Part shown: positions 55,919-64,000 of the stretch, piece after piece
How positions within the stretch are numbered: position 1 is the first letter of the stretch
How the letters are laid out: each line of letters begins with the position of its first letter
Assembly (NCBI GenBank): GCA_006739055.1
Contig: AP019702.1
Coordinates: forward strand, 3,497,388 to 3,561,387
DNA: 64,000 nt
Direction of reading: 5' to 3'
Source of the DNA: Allostella vacuolata
GTDB taxonomy: Bacteria > Pseudomonadota > Alphaproteobacteria > ATCC43930 > Allostellaceae
Position numbers and translations under genes: made by a program
The notes under the pieces: generated by a model
Databases searched by the model: none
Told to the model about the DNA's origin: nothing
What the model saw: the letters and a program-made list of their open reading frames with translations, nothing else

Positions 55919-57757
55919 ATGGTTGGGAACGTGTGGACCAGTTTGACGAGCTTCTTCGACCCATTGCGGGCTCGCCTCGCCCTGGCCCTTGCGGTGGCCC
56001 TGGTCCCGATCGTCGTCTATGACCTCGTCCTCGCCTATCGCGGATACCGGGATGCGGAAGAGCGCGGCTGGACGACCGTGCGCCAGTTGGCGATCGTCGC
56101 CTCCAACAGCCAGAACGCCCTGATCGAAGGCACCCGCCGGCTGATGGTCGGCTTGGGCGAAAGCCGTGCGGTACGCGCCGCCGCGGCCGGGATCCCCTCG
56201 CCCGACTGTTCCCGCACGATGGCCCGGGTAGCCGCTTCGCTGCCCGAGTACAGCGACCTGGCCGTGGTCGACGGCAGCGGCCGGGTGCAGTGCAGCGCGA
56301 TCGATCGCAGCATCGGCGCCGACGTGTCGCAGATGCCCTGGTTCCAGGGCATGAAGGAGACCCAGGGCTTCACGCTCGGATACTTCACCCTGTCGCGCGA
56401 GACGGCGGAGCCGATCATCAGCGCCCTGCTGCCGACCAGCGGCCCCGACGGCACCCCGGCCGGAGCCATCGTCGCGGGAATCCGACTGCCCTGGCTCGGC
56501 AGCCTCGCCCAGAAGCATGGCCTGCCGGACGACGGGGTCGTCTACCTGCTCGACGCCAAGGGCACGGTGATGACCAGCTCCGACCACTTCGTCGCCGCGC
56601 CGGAGCCGGCGCACGGCATCCCGCCCAGCCGCAAGACGTCCGGCGAGGCGACCACGCCGTCCGTGGATCTGCTGGCATCGATCGCCGCCCGCCGCGCGAC
56701 CGAGTTCGTCACGACCGGCGGCGACGGCCGCGAGCGGTTCTTCAGCGCCGCCAACCTGGAGAACGGCAGCCTCTACATCCTGTTCGGCATGCCGAGCGCC
56801 AGCGCCATGAGCTGGAGCCACTACCAGACGATCGCCTTCATCGTCGGGCCCCTGCTGATGCTGCTGATGGCGATCGCCGTCGCCGTGATCGGCGGCGAGC
56901 TGCTGATCGCGCGCGGCATCCGCGCCCTGCTCCAGACGGTCGATTCCTACGGTCGCGACGAGCTCGACGCGCAGCCGAACGTCGGCCGCAGCGCGCGCGA
57001 GATCCGCCAGTTCGCCGAGGCCTTCTCGGAGATGGCCCGCAAGATCTCCTCGCGGGAGAGCGAGCTCCGCCGTTCGCTCGACGAGAAGGACGCCCTGCTG
57101 CGGGAGGTGCACCACCGGGTCAAGAACAACCTGCAGATCGTCACCAGCTTCCTCAACCTGCAGTCCAAGAGCACCAAGGACGCAGCGGCGCGCGAGGTGC
57201 TGATGGAGGCCCGCGTGCGGGTGCGGGCGCTGGCCCTCGTCCATCGCTACCTCTATGAGAGCGGCGACGTCCGCCAGGTCGACTTCGCCGCCATGGCCGA
57301 GGCCCTGACCGACCAGCAGTCCCATGCCCAGGGCCTGCATTCCCGCGGCATCGTCATCCACTCGACCTTCGACCATGCCCCGATCCCGGCGGCGGCGGCC
57401 GTGCCGGTCGCCCTGCTGATCACCGAGGCGCTCAGCAACGCCATCAAGCACGGCTATCCGGACGGCAGGACCGGCGCCATCGAGATGACCTTCACCCGGC
57501 CGGAACCCGGCCAGGCCATCCTGACCATCTCCGACGACGGGGTCGGCCCGGACTTCGACGCCGACGGTAGCCCGCTATACAGGGCCGGGATCGGCATCGC
57601 CCTGATGCAGGCCTTCTCGCGCCAGCTCGGCGGGGCCATGTCGCTGGAGGCCGCGCCCGCGGGCGGCGCTGCGGTCGTCGTCCGCTTCCCGCTGCTGACC
57701 GAGGTCGCGGACGAGCCGGACGAGGCGGAGGAACCCGGGGAAGCGGGCGCCGCCTGA
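55919..57757 (+). CDS. Membrane sensor histidine kinase, HisKA_2/HWE-type, probable general-stress (PhyK-like) kinase
   Basis: A 612-residue kinase. A helix at about 17-40 (LALALAVALVPIVVYDLVLAY), a periplasmic dCache-like sensor (about 42-300), a second helix near 305-330, a HAMP-like linker, then EVHHRVKNNLQIVTSFLNLQS near 398-418, the phospho-His box of the HisKA_2 class, and an ATPase domain with LLITEALSNAIKHGYPDG, SDDGVGPD and GIGIALMQAFSRQLGG. HisKA_2/HWE kinases phosphorylate PhyR in other Alphaproteobacteria, and the location straight after ecfG supports that role. ATG 55919 is taken; GTG 55865 overlapping the ecfG stop would add 18 residues. Confidence 0.87.
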   Translation: MVGNVWTSLTSFFDPLRARLALALAVALVPIVVYDLVLAYRGYRDAEERGWTTVRQLAIVASNSQNALIEGTRRLMVGLGESRAVRAAAAGIPSPDCSRTMARVAASLPEYSDLAVVDGSGRVQCSAIDRSIGADVSQMPWFQGMKETQGFTLGYFTLSRETAEPIISALLPTSGPDGTPAGAIVAGIRLPWLGSLAQKHGLPDDGVVYLLDAKGTVMTSSDHFVAAPEPAHGIPPSRKTSGEATTPSVDLLASIAARRATEFVTTGGDGRERFFSAANLENGSLYILFGMPSASAMSWSHYQTIAFIVGPLLMLLMAIAVAVIGGELLIARGIRALLQTVDSYGRDELDAQPNVGRSAREIRQFAEAFSEMARKISSRESELRRSLDEKDALLREVHHRVKNNLQIVTSFLNLQSKSTKDAAAREVLMEARVRVRALALVHRYLYESGDVRQVDFAAMAEALTDQQSHAQGLHSRGIVIHSTFDHAPIPAAAAVPVALLITEALSNAIKHGYPDGRTGAIEMTFTRPEPGQAILTISDDGVGPDFDADGSPLYRAGIGIALMQAFSRQLGGAMSLEAAPAGGAAVVVRFPLLTEVADEPDEAEEPGEAGAA

Positions 57758-57767
57758 TCGCGCTCCG

Positions 57768-58850
57768 CTACGGCCCGGCCGGGCTGGCCTGGAGGTCCAT
57801 CCGCTCGGCATCCGCGAAGGACACCATCCGCCCCGCGCCCTCGTCCCACAGCGCGTAGCGCCAGCCGCGCAGACCGTCGCGCAGCGACAGGGTCGGCACC
57901 TGTTGCAGGACCGGATTGGCCTCGTGGCAGGCACGCAGCCGGTAGTTGGCGATGCGCGGGTTGAGGTGATGGATGTGGTGGAAGCCGATATTGCCGGTGA
58001 ACCAGCGCAGCACCGGCGTCAGCCGCAGGTAGGAGGATCCTTCGAGCGCGGCCGACCGGAACCGCCAGCGTTCGTGACGCATCCACAGCGTGCCCTCGAA
58101 CCGGTGCTGGACCGAGAACAGCCACACCCCCACGATCGCGGCCACCGCCATGATCGGCAGGTGCACGGCCAGCACCCGCCCGAAGCCGAAGGCGAGGCCG
58201 AGGCCGACGAACGCGGCCACCACCGCCGCGTTGGTCAGGTGAACCGCGCGGCGCTCGTGCCGCCAGTCGCGCGGCGCGTCGAACGGCAGGCGATAGAGCA
58301 GGATGAAGACGATCGGCGGCAGCAGCAGATGGGCGACCAGCGGGTGGCGGAGCAGCCGGTGGTGGCGCCGGGCGCGCCGGCCGAGCTGCCGGTACTCCGC
58401 CACCGTGAGGCAGGACGAATAGATGTCGAGCCCGGAATCGCGGCGGTCGAGGTCGTTCCACGAGGCGTGATGGTTGGCATGCTGACGCCGCCACATCTGG
58501 AACGGGGTCAGGGTGAAGAGCCCGCAGAGCGACCCGAGCCAGGCATTGGCGCGACGCGACCCGAAGAAGGCGCCGTGACCGCAATCATGCTGGATGATGA
58601 AGATCCGGACCGTGAAGCCGGCCGCCGGCACGGCCAGCGCCGCCAGCGCGATCCAGGCCCACCACGCCCCGAGCGGGTCCGCCTGCCCGACGCCGGCCAC
58701 CCAGTACATGGCCGCCATGGTCGCCAGCAGGCCGCCGAAGGAGGATGCGATCTGCCCGATGCTGCGGGCCGGAATGGGCGTACGGAAGGATGCGAGATCG
58801 AGCGCGGGCTCGGCACCGACCGCTGTTTGGCGTATTGCTTCAGTTCTCAT
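57768..58850 (-). CDS. Membrane fatty acid desaturase
   Basis: A 360-residue di-iron desaturase with the three His boxes: HDCGH at 88-92, HANHH at 124-128 and HHIHH near 282-286. Four hydrophobic helices surround them. The spacing matches acyl-lipid or acyl-CoA delta-type desaturases (FA_desaturase family, DesA-like). It introduces double bonds and adapts membrane fluidity; ferredoxin or a cytochrome would supply electrons. ATG 58850 is chosen with GGAGGG about nine bases upstream. It is convergent with the stress kinase gene and downstream of the GH130 gene after 128 bp, which include an AT-rich stretch and the palindrome CTTCCCGGGAAG near 58944-58955. Confidence 0.9.
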   Translation of the reverse strand: MRTEAIRQTAVGAEPALDLASFRTPIPARSIGQIASSFGGLLATMAAMYWVAGVGQADPLGAWWAWIALAALAVPAAGFTVRIFIIQHDCGHGAFFGSRRANAWLGSLCGLFTLTPFQMWRRQHANHHASWNDLDRRDSGLDIYSSCLTVAEYRQLGRRARRHHRLLRHPLVAHLLLPPIVFILLYRLPFDAPRDWRHERRAVHLTNAAVVAAFVGLGLAFGFGRVLAVHLPIMAVAAIVGVWLFSVQHRFEGTLWMRHERWRFRSAALEGSSYLRLTPVLRWFTGNIGFHHIHHLNPRIANYRLRACHEANPVLQQVPTLSLRDGLRGWRYALWDEGAGRMVSFADAERMDLQASPAGP

Positions 58851-58978
58851 CAAATACTGCCCTCCTCATTCCGAGGGATCAAGGCGAGTATGCCGCTTGG
58901 CATTGCATCCCGATCGCCACGCGGGGTCAGAAGAACTTATACCACACTTCCCGGGAAGCCGGTCTGTTTATAATTGTC

Positions 58979-60280
58979 TTATGCCGTTTCCATCGCCCGC
59001 AGCAGCGCGGCGATCTCGATCGTCGCGAAGTTGGAGAAGGTGTCGGAGATGGCATAGGGCAGGATGATCCGGCTGCCGTGGCGGATCGCCCCGCAGGTGT
59101 AGACGACGTTGGGCACGTAGCCCTCGCGCTCGGAAGGCTCCGGGCGGACCAGCGGCTCGCGGGCCCGGGCGATCACCCGCGACGGGTCGTGCTTGTCGAG
59201 AAGGACCGCGCCGATCGCGTACTTGCGGACCGGCCCGACGCCGTGGGTCAGCAGCAGCCAGCCCTCGTCCAGTTCGATCGGCGAGCCGCAATTGCCGATC
59301 TGGACGAACTCCCACGGGAACTTGGGACGCAGGAACGCCGCACCATCCTCCCAGTGGTGGAGGTCGTCGGAATGCATCAGGTAGAGGTTCTCGTTGTCCT
59401 GGCGGCCGATCATCGCGTAGCGGCCGTCGATGCGCCGCGGAAAGAGCGCCATGCCCTTGTTCCGGGCGGCCCGGCCGCGCAGGGGGCAGAGGCGGAACGA
59501 CACGAAGTCGGTGGTCTCGATCATCTCCGAGCGGATCGCCCGGCCGCTGTAGGCGGTATAGGTGCCGTAGAAGACCTTTCGCCCGTCCTCGTCGAACTCC
59601 ACGAAGCGGGCGTCCTCGATCCCGTTCGCCTGCGCATCGGTCAAGGGGAAGATCACCCGCTCGCTGACGTCCCCGTCGGCCGGAAAGGTCACATCGAGCG
59701 TGTCGCCGTCCGGGCCGGACACGCGGCTGCGCAGCGTGGGCACGGCCGCCAGGCGCGCCGTCGGGTCGACCGAGACGCTGCCGTCGGCAGCGATCGTGCC
59801 GGCGCGGAAGGTCAGCGAGGAGACGTGCCCCTCCCCCACCGCGCGCAGGCTGAGGATGAAGCGCCGGCCGCCCGGCGGCGCGCCGGCCTGGTCGGGGTGG
59901 GCGACGATGCTGGGATTGAACAGGGCCGCCGCCTCGAACGAGTACTCATGCAGGAAGTAGGCGCCGACGAGCTGGCGCTGGATCCGGCTGAAGCCCGCAT
60001 GCTCCGCCAGCGCGTCCTCCATCTCGTCGGCCCGGGCCTCGAACGTCGCCAGCAGGTTGCGGTGGCGGCCCTGGAAATTCTCCAGCACGTCCGCCAGCTG
60101 GGTCGCCGCCACCTCCGGGTCGAGTGCCAGGACCCGATCGACGATGTGGTTGGCGCGCGTCTTGTCGGTCGGGTTCAGGTCGCGCGGCTCGGTCGCCGGC
60201 TTGAACGGCCGCACGACCACCCGGGCCGGGTCGGGACGCAGGTAGAGCGCCTGCCGGTTGACGAACGTGGCTTTGGACAA
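58979..60280 (-). CDS. Glycoside hydrolase family 130 (beta-mannoside phosphorylase-type) protein
   Basis: A 433-residue five-bladed propeller of the GH130 type, the family of mannosyl-glucose and 1,2-beta-oligomannan phosphorylases and hydrolases. Features: VVVRPFKPA near 19-27, GIEDARFVEFDEDGRKVFYGTYTAYSG (the catalytic-Asp block, about 255-281), MALFPRRIDGRYAMIGRQDNENLYL near 310-335 and GSPIELDEGWLLLTHGVG near 370-387. The start is TTG 60280, with GAGGG close upstream; no ATG or GTG is available in frame before it. It follows the glycosyltransferase gene by 79 bp. Whether it phosphorolyses or hydrolyses is not decided by what I can see. Confidence 0.85.
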   Translation of the reverse strand: MSKATFVNRQALYLRPDPARVVVRPFKPATEPRDLNPTDKTRANHIVDRVLALDPEVAATQLADVLENFQGRHRNLLATFEARADEMEDALAEHAGFSRIQRQLVGAYFLHEYSFEAAALFNPSIVAHPDQAGAPPGGRRFILSLRAVGEGHVSSLTFRAGTIAADGSVSVDPTARLAAVPTLRSRVSGPDGDTLDVTFPADGDVSERVIFPLTDAQANGIEDARFVEFDEDGRKVFYGTYTAYSGRAIRSEMIETTDFVSFRLCPLRGRAARNKGMALFPRRIDGRYAMIGRQDNENLYLMHSDDLHHWEDGAAFLRPKFPWEFVQIGNCGSPIELDEGWLLLTHGVGPVRKYAIGAVLLDKHDPSRVIARAREPLVRPEPSEREGYVPNVVYTCGAIRHGSRIILPYAISDTFSNFATIEIAALLRAMETA

Positions 60281-60359
60281 ATTGCCCTCGGGGTCGCGGA
60301 CGGGGTTTCGGGACAGCAGGCGTCTGCGCGGCGCGGCGCGGCGCGGGCGACGGCAGGGC

Positions 60360-62645
60360 CTAGGCGATGGCCACCGCCAGCGGCGCGGGCGTCGTGCGGC
60401 CGCCGGTCGCGCGGGCGAGCCGGCGCATCTCGGCCAGGCCCAGCAGGTAGGACAGGACCGACTCTCCCCCCTGGTTCTCGTTGGCACGGTCGGGATGCAG
60501 TCCGTCGCCGCAGCCGCCGGTAAGCGGGTCGACGAGCGGCACGGCCAGGTCGTTGGCGCCGAGGAACCAGGCGAAGGCCCGCGATGCCTCGACCCGCCAC
60601 TGCCGGTCGCCGTCAGCCCGCCAGGCGGACAGGCAGGCCGAGATCGCGGCCGTCGCCTCCAGGGGCTGCTGGTCGAAGGCCCGCGGCGCCTGCCGCCCCT
60701 GGTCGGCGAAACCCTGGGTCCCGACCGGCCGGAACAGGCCGGCAGGCGACGTCTGCTGGCCCATCAGCCAGCGCAGCGAGCCGAGCCCGGCCGTGACGTA
60801 GGCGGGGGTCCGCGTCGCCATCCCGGTCACGATCATCGCCTGGGACAGGCGCGCATTGTCGTAGGACAGCCCTTCCTCGAACCAGGTCCAGTCCGGGGTG
60901 TGCACGGCCGCGAAGAGGGCCATCAGCCGGTCCGCCAGCAACCGGCGGCTGCCGTCGGCGCGCACATCCTCCGGCACCGCCGCGCAGTAGCCGTCGAGCC
61001 CGAGCAGGATGAACGCCCAGGCGCGCGGCGAGCGGATCTCCGCGGCGGTCGGCATCGCCTCGGCGAACAGCGCGGCTGCCCACCGCCGGCGGGCGGGCGC
61101 GGCATCGCTGCGGGCGCACTGGCCGAGCGCCCACAGCGTGCGCCCGTGGCTGTCCTCGGAGCCGCGATCCTCGAGCCAGCGCCGGTCGAAGCCCATGAAG
61201 TTGCGGAACCGCCGCGTATCCGGGTTCCAGGCATGCTGGACGAAGGCCGCCAGGCGCGCCGTCAGCGCCTCGGGCAGGCGCTGCTCGGCCGGGTCGTTCA
61301 GCGCGCAGGCCAGGAGCAGCGCGCGGGCGTTGTCGTCGACGCAGTAGCCATGGGCACGGTCGGGCACCGAATGGATCGCGTGCTGGAAGAGGCCGGTGTC
61401 GTCGCACATGGCGAGGAAGTGGCCGAGCTGCATCGCCGGAGGGGTCCGCTCCCGCGGCGGCGCAGTGCCGCCCGGCCGCGGCACCACCTTCAGCCGGTGG
61501 GCGCGCCGCGCCCCGTCGAAGACCCCGAGATAGCGCTCCGCCACCCTGGCCCAGGTCATCGGGCGGCTCGCCGAATAGGCTCGCCGGCGCATCGCCTGGC
61601 GGCCGGGCTCGTCGCGCAGCAGGCCGGCGATGGCGTCGCCGATCGCCGCCGCGTCGCCGAACGGCACCAGGATGCCGCGGCCGTCCGCCAGCAGTTCCTG
61701 CGCGTGCCAGTAGGGCGTGGAGACGACCGCCTTGCCCAGGCCGAAGCTGTAGGCGAGCGTCCCCGATGTCATCTGCGCCTCGTTGAGGTAGGGCGTGGCG
61801 TAGACGTCGCTCATCGAGATGAAGGCGAGCAGGGTCTCCTGATCGACGAACTGATCGAGGAAGACGACCTGGTCCTCGACGCCGAGGGCCCGAGCGCGTG
61901 CGACCAGGCTTTCGCGATAGGCTTCGCCCTGGTGGCGGACGAGGTTGGGGTGGGTGGCGCCGAGCACGACGTAGACGGCATCCGCGCGGCTCTCCAGGAT
62001 CCGCGGCATGGCGTCGATCATGACCTCGATGCCCTTGTTCGGGGACAACAGCCCGAAGGTCAGGATGACCGTCCTGCCCGCGAAGCCGAGCCGGCCCTTG
62101 GCCTCGTCGGGCTCGACGAAGGCGAAATCGGGGATGCCGTGCGCGATCACCTCGATCTTGTCCGCGGGCACCAGATAGCGGGAGCGCAGCATCTCCCGCC
62201 CCTTCTCGGCCATGACCACGACCTTGGCCGAGGCGGCGATGACCTGCTCCAGCACCTCGCGCTGCCGCGGCGTCGGCTCTGCCAGCACCGTGTGCAGGGT
62301 GGTGACGACCGGCATGGTCAGGCGCGCCAGCAGGGCCAGGACATGGTCGCCGCAATCGCCGCCGAAGATCCCGAACTCATGCTGCAGCGAGACGACGTCG
62401 AACTGGCCGGCATTCAGGAAATCCGCCGCCCGCTCATAATCCTCCATCCGGTCGTCATGGACCTGGATGCCGACCGTGGGCGGATAGTCGTAGGTCTGAC
62501 CATGGTCGGTCATGGCGACGATCGCGGTCGCCGCCTCCCGGCAGGACGCCGCCACCGCCTGCTGCAGGTCGGTCGTGAAGGTGGCGATGCCGCAGCGGCG
62601 GGGCAGCGAGTTGCCGATGAAGGCGAGACGGCGGATCGCGGTCAT
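60360..62645 (-). CDS. GT4 glycosyltransferase fused to an alpha/alpha-barrel glycosidase-like domain
   Basis: A 761-residue two-domain protein. The N-terminal 370 residues are a GT-B glycosyltransferase: GNSLPRRCGIATFTTDLQQA near 11-30, QHEFGIFGG near 88-96, HGIPDFAFV near 165-173, LTFGLLSPNKGIEV near 190-203 and YLNEAQMTSGTLAYSFGLGKAVVSTPY near 285-311 (an EAQMTSG acidic motif). The C-terminal 370 residues start at about 400 with GLFQHAIHSVPDRAHGYCVDDNARALL and SHGRTLWALGQC and resemble six-hairpin (alpha/alpha)6 glycosidases. The start overlaps the manA stop (ATGA). The cluster with manA and GH130 implies synthesis and remodelling of a mannose glycan; the fused domain may be a regulator or a hydrolase. 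Confidence 0.85.
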   Translation of the reverse strand: MTAIRRLAFIGNSLPRRCGIATFTTDLQQAVAASCREAATAIVAMTDHGQTYDYPPTVGIQVHDDRMEDYERAADFLNAGQFDVVSLQHEFGIFGGDCGDHVLALLARLTMPVVTTLHTVLAEPTPRQREVLEQVIAASAKVVVMAEKGREMLRSRYLVPADKIEVIAHGIPDFAFVEPDEAKGRLGFAGRTVILTFGLLSPNKGIEVMIDAMPRILESRADAVYVVLGATHPNLVRHQGEAYRESLVARARALGVEDQVVFLDQFVDQETLLAFISMSDVYATPYLNEAQMTSGTLAYSFGLGKAVVSTPYWHAQELLADGRGILVPFGDAAAIGDAIAGLLRDEPGRQAMRRRAYSASRPMTWARVAERYLGVFDGARRAHRLKVVPRPGGTAPPRERTPPAMQLGHFLAMCDDTGLFQHAIHSVPDRAHGYCVDDNARALLLACALNDPAEQRLPEALTARLAAFVQHAWNPDTRRFRNFMGFDRRWLEDRGSEDSHGRTLWALGQCARSDAAPARRRWAAALFAEAMPTAAEIRSPRAWAFILLGLDGYCAAVPEDVRADGSRRLLADRLMALFAAVHTPDWTWFEEGLSYDNARLSQAMIVTGMATRTPAYVTAGLGSLRWLMGQQTSPAGLFRPVGTQGFADQGRQAPRAFDQQPLEATAAISACLSAWRADGDRQWRVEASRAFAWFLGANDLAVPLVDPLTGGCGDGLHPDRANENQGGESVLSYLLGLAEMRRLARATGGRTTPAPLAVAIA

Positions 62646-63568
62646 GCCCGCGCCTCGCCGGGCGTGGGCGACCACGCCGCAGCGACCGGCAGGGCGCGGA
62701 GCAACCCACCCTCCGGCCGGGCCAGCAGGCCGGGCGCGGGCTTGTCCGCGTGATAGGCCACCAGTGCGGTCATGCCGTCTGGACCGGCTGCGATGCGGGC
62801 CCGCTCGGCCTCCAGGAACATCGCCCCGCCCATGGCAATCGGGACCGTGCCGACCTGGGCGTCGCCCTCCACCACCAGCATCCAGGTCTCCGGCCCGGCA
62901 TCCAGCTCCCAGCTGGAATCCGGGCCGATCGCGATCCGCTCCAGGACGAAGTGCGGCGTGGCCACCAGGAGGGTGCGCGCGTCGGCGAGGCGGCGGGGGG
63001 TCGCATGCGCCGCAGCCGGACCCGCATCGGCGACCGCGATGGCCTGGTCGACATGCAGGTCCCGCTGCCGCCCATAGTCGAACAGGCGGAAGGTCGCGTC
63101 GCTGCTCTGCTGGATCTCGGCCAGTACCAGTCCGGCACCGACGGCATGGATGGTCCCGGCCGGGACCGACACCACATCGCCCGGAGCGACCGGCCGCAGC
63201 TGCACCAGGTCGGCGATCGAGCCGTCGGCGACGGCCGCGCGCAGTTCCGCCACGGTGACCGGGTGCTTCAGGCCGACCGCGACATGGGCGCCGGGTGCGG
63301 CCGAAAGAATGTACCAGGCCTCGCTCTTGCCATGGTCGAGACCGATCGAGCGGGCGAAGGCGTCGCCCGGATGGACCTGGATGGACAGCGGTTCGGACGT
63401 GAAGAGCAGCTTGAGCAGCAAGGCCGGGGCGGTGGTGTCGGGGTTCGGGCGCTGGAACCAGATCTCGCCGACCGGGGCGCCGTCCGGGTCCGGTGCGCTC
63501 CATGGTCCCAGGTCGACGCTTCCCCACGGCTTCCGCACGATCCTGGCCCGCGCATGCTCGATCGTCAT
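62642..63568 (-). CDS. manA: Class I mannose-6-phosphate isomerase
   Basis: A 308-residue cupin-type isomerase that interconverts fructose 6-phosphate and mannose 6-phosphate. Zinc ligands are seen in LSIQVHPGDAFA (Gln and His) near 72-83, in GKSEAWYILSA (Glu) near 90-100 and in VPAGTIHAVGAGLVLAEIQQSSDATFRLFDYGR near 145-177, which also has the YGR end of the active site. ATG 63568 has GGAGGG upstream. First gene of the manA-glycosyltransferase-GH130 unit, providing mannose phosphate for GDP-mannose. The 261-bp region upstream holds no gene; it is AT-richer at 63645-63700 and has a small inverted repeat (CCCTC/GAGGG near 63729-63745). Confidence 0.9.
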   Translation of the reverse strand: MTIEHARARIVRKPWGSVDLGPWSAPDPDGAPVGEIWFQRPNPDTTAPALLLKLLFTSEPLSIQVHPGDAFARSIGLDHGKSEAWYILSAAPGAHVAVGLKHPVTVAELRAAVADGSIADLVQLRPVAPGDVVSVPAGTIHAVGAGLVLAEIQQSSDATFRLFDYGRQRDLHVDQAIAVADAGPAAAHATPRRLADARTLLVATPHFVLERIAIGPDSSWELDAGPETWMLVVEGDAQVGTVPIAMGGAMFLEAERARIAAGPDGMTALVAYHADKPAPGLLARPEGGLLRALPVAAAWSPTPGEARA

Positions 63569-63829
63569 TCGTCCCTCCACTGGGAATGCAGCGTCCATGC
63601 GCCGTGTCTACAGGACGCGGCCGACCATGCCGTCCCCAGCCCCACATAATCGCCGTGAAAAGGAATACAGTCGGATCTGCAGTCTAATATTTACGCATTC
63701 GGCGCGATCCATTCGATCGTTCGCCGGCCCTCCTGAAATGAGGGGGATAGAGCCAATTACAAGCGATAGTTTTCTTCCGGCGAGACAGTCGACGACGCCC
63801 GCCCCGACCGGCAGCCGAACCGGCCCGGC

Positions 63830-64000
63830 CTACATGCGGAACACGCCGAACCGCGTCTCCTCGACCGGCGCGTTGAGGGCCGCCGACAGGCCCAGCGCCA
63901 GCACCCGGCGGGTGTCGGCGGGCGCGATCACGCCGTCGTCCCACAGCCGCGCGCTGGCATAGTAGGGATGGCCCTGGGTCTCGTACTGGCGGCGGATCGG
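63830..64000 (-). CDS. Acyl-CoA (methylcrotonyl-CoA type) carboxylase carboxyltransferase subunit, C-terminal fragment
   Basis: Only the last 56 codons plus stop are here; the gene continues beyond the right edge. The readable end, [20 protein letters not shown] and [21 protein letters not shown] then TRFGVFRM, is the conserved C-terminus of the beta subunit of biotin-dependent methylcrotonyl-CoA/geranyl-CoA carboxylases, including the SARLWDDG active-site region near the acyl-CoA. It transfers carboxyl from carboxybiotin to the acyl-CoA in leucine or isoprenoid breakdown. Distinguishing MccB from AtuC-type or propionyl-CoA homologues needs the missing part. Confidence 0.85.
   Translation of the reverse strand, partial: PIRRQYETQGHPYYASARLWDDGVIAPADTRRVLALGLSAALNAPVEETRFGVFRM

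Noticed and set aside
58944-58955. CTTCCCGGGAAG palindrome as a terminator for the GH130 gene
   Set aside because: Only six-base arms without loop and no T-run; recorded as a feature of the gap but not called a terminator.
1-64000. tRNA or rRNA genes, prophage, integrase or plasmid origin
   Set aside because: No cloverleaf-like segments with TTCGAATC-type T-loops, no ribosomal RNA stretches, and no integrase, phage structural or replication-initiation motifs were seen. A covariance-model search would settle tRNAs.

Overview
The window is GC-rich chromosomal DNA from an alphaproteobacterium. The strongest lineage mark is a complete PhyR-NepR-EcfG general stress locus (54035-57757), a system known only from Alphaproteobacteria. 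The density of ABC and TRAP uptake systems for organic compounds suggests a soil, freshwater or host-associated heterotroph; an affiliation near Rhodospirillales is my inference only. I saw no rRNA, tRNA, CRISPR array or prophage. One insertion sequence, one frameshifted gene and one toxin-antitoxin pair are present.

Layout from left to right. 1-2591: a partial lytic transglycosylase (mltA), a PAP2 phosphatase and a divergent lipid kinase. 2561-9250: a tightly overlapping seven-gene minus-strand operon that joins a RibD-type reductase, a BchC-like dehydrogenase and a PTPS/QueD-fold protein with a degenerate active site to two glycosyltransferases and two methyltransferases; this is the best candidate for an undescribed pathway. 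9391-13024: phosphonate-type ABC transporter phnCDEE. 13139-18165: bacteriophytochrome kinase, single-domain response regulator and hybrid kinase. 18398-20033: HpcH-type aldolase and a divergent higBA module that may be leaderless. 20038-25764: spermidine/putrescine-type ABC transporter with divergent alpha/beta hydrolase and SDR. 25765-26148: gene-free, filled with an interspersed repeat that recurs at 51995-52130.

26149-42486 is a catabolic region: hydantoinase A/B, FAD amine oxidoreductase, TauD-type dioxygenase and M20 peptidase follow a TRAP large permease, behind a divergent XRE-cupin regulator. The TRAP binding protein is cotranscribed with an Old Yellow Enzyme homologue, and the TRAP small permease is divergent from that pair across a perfect palindrome. 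An MFS transporter, an orphan ABC ATPase, a second Old Yellow Enzyme homologue and RidA follow. Together they suggest import and stepwise degradation of a nitrogenous, possibly heterocyclic, substrate. An 864-bp IS5-family element lies at 42549-43412.

43527-53377: DUF2243 membrane protein; an SMP-30/GntR/AtzH-like operon divergent from a five-gene Liv-type ABC transporter plus SDR; a frameshifted DUF1801 gene; a GNAT acetyltransferase. 53466-57757: a consensus EcfG promoter in front of DUF3309 and SemiSWEET genes, then phyR, nepR, ecfG and a sensor kinase. 57768-64000: fatty acid desaturase, an operon manA-glycosyltransferase-GH130 pointing to mannose/mannan metabolism, and the C-terminal end of an acyl-CoA carboxylase subunit.

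All functions are read from recognisable motifs and context. Frames open on the strand opposite real genes are very common here because of the high GC content and were left out.
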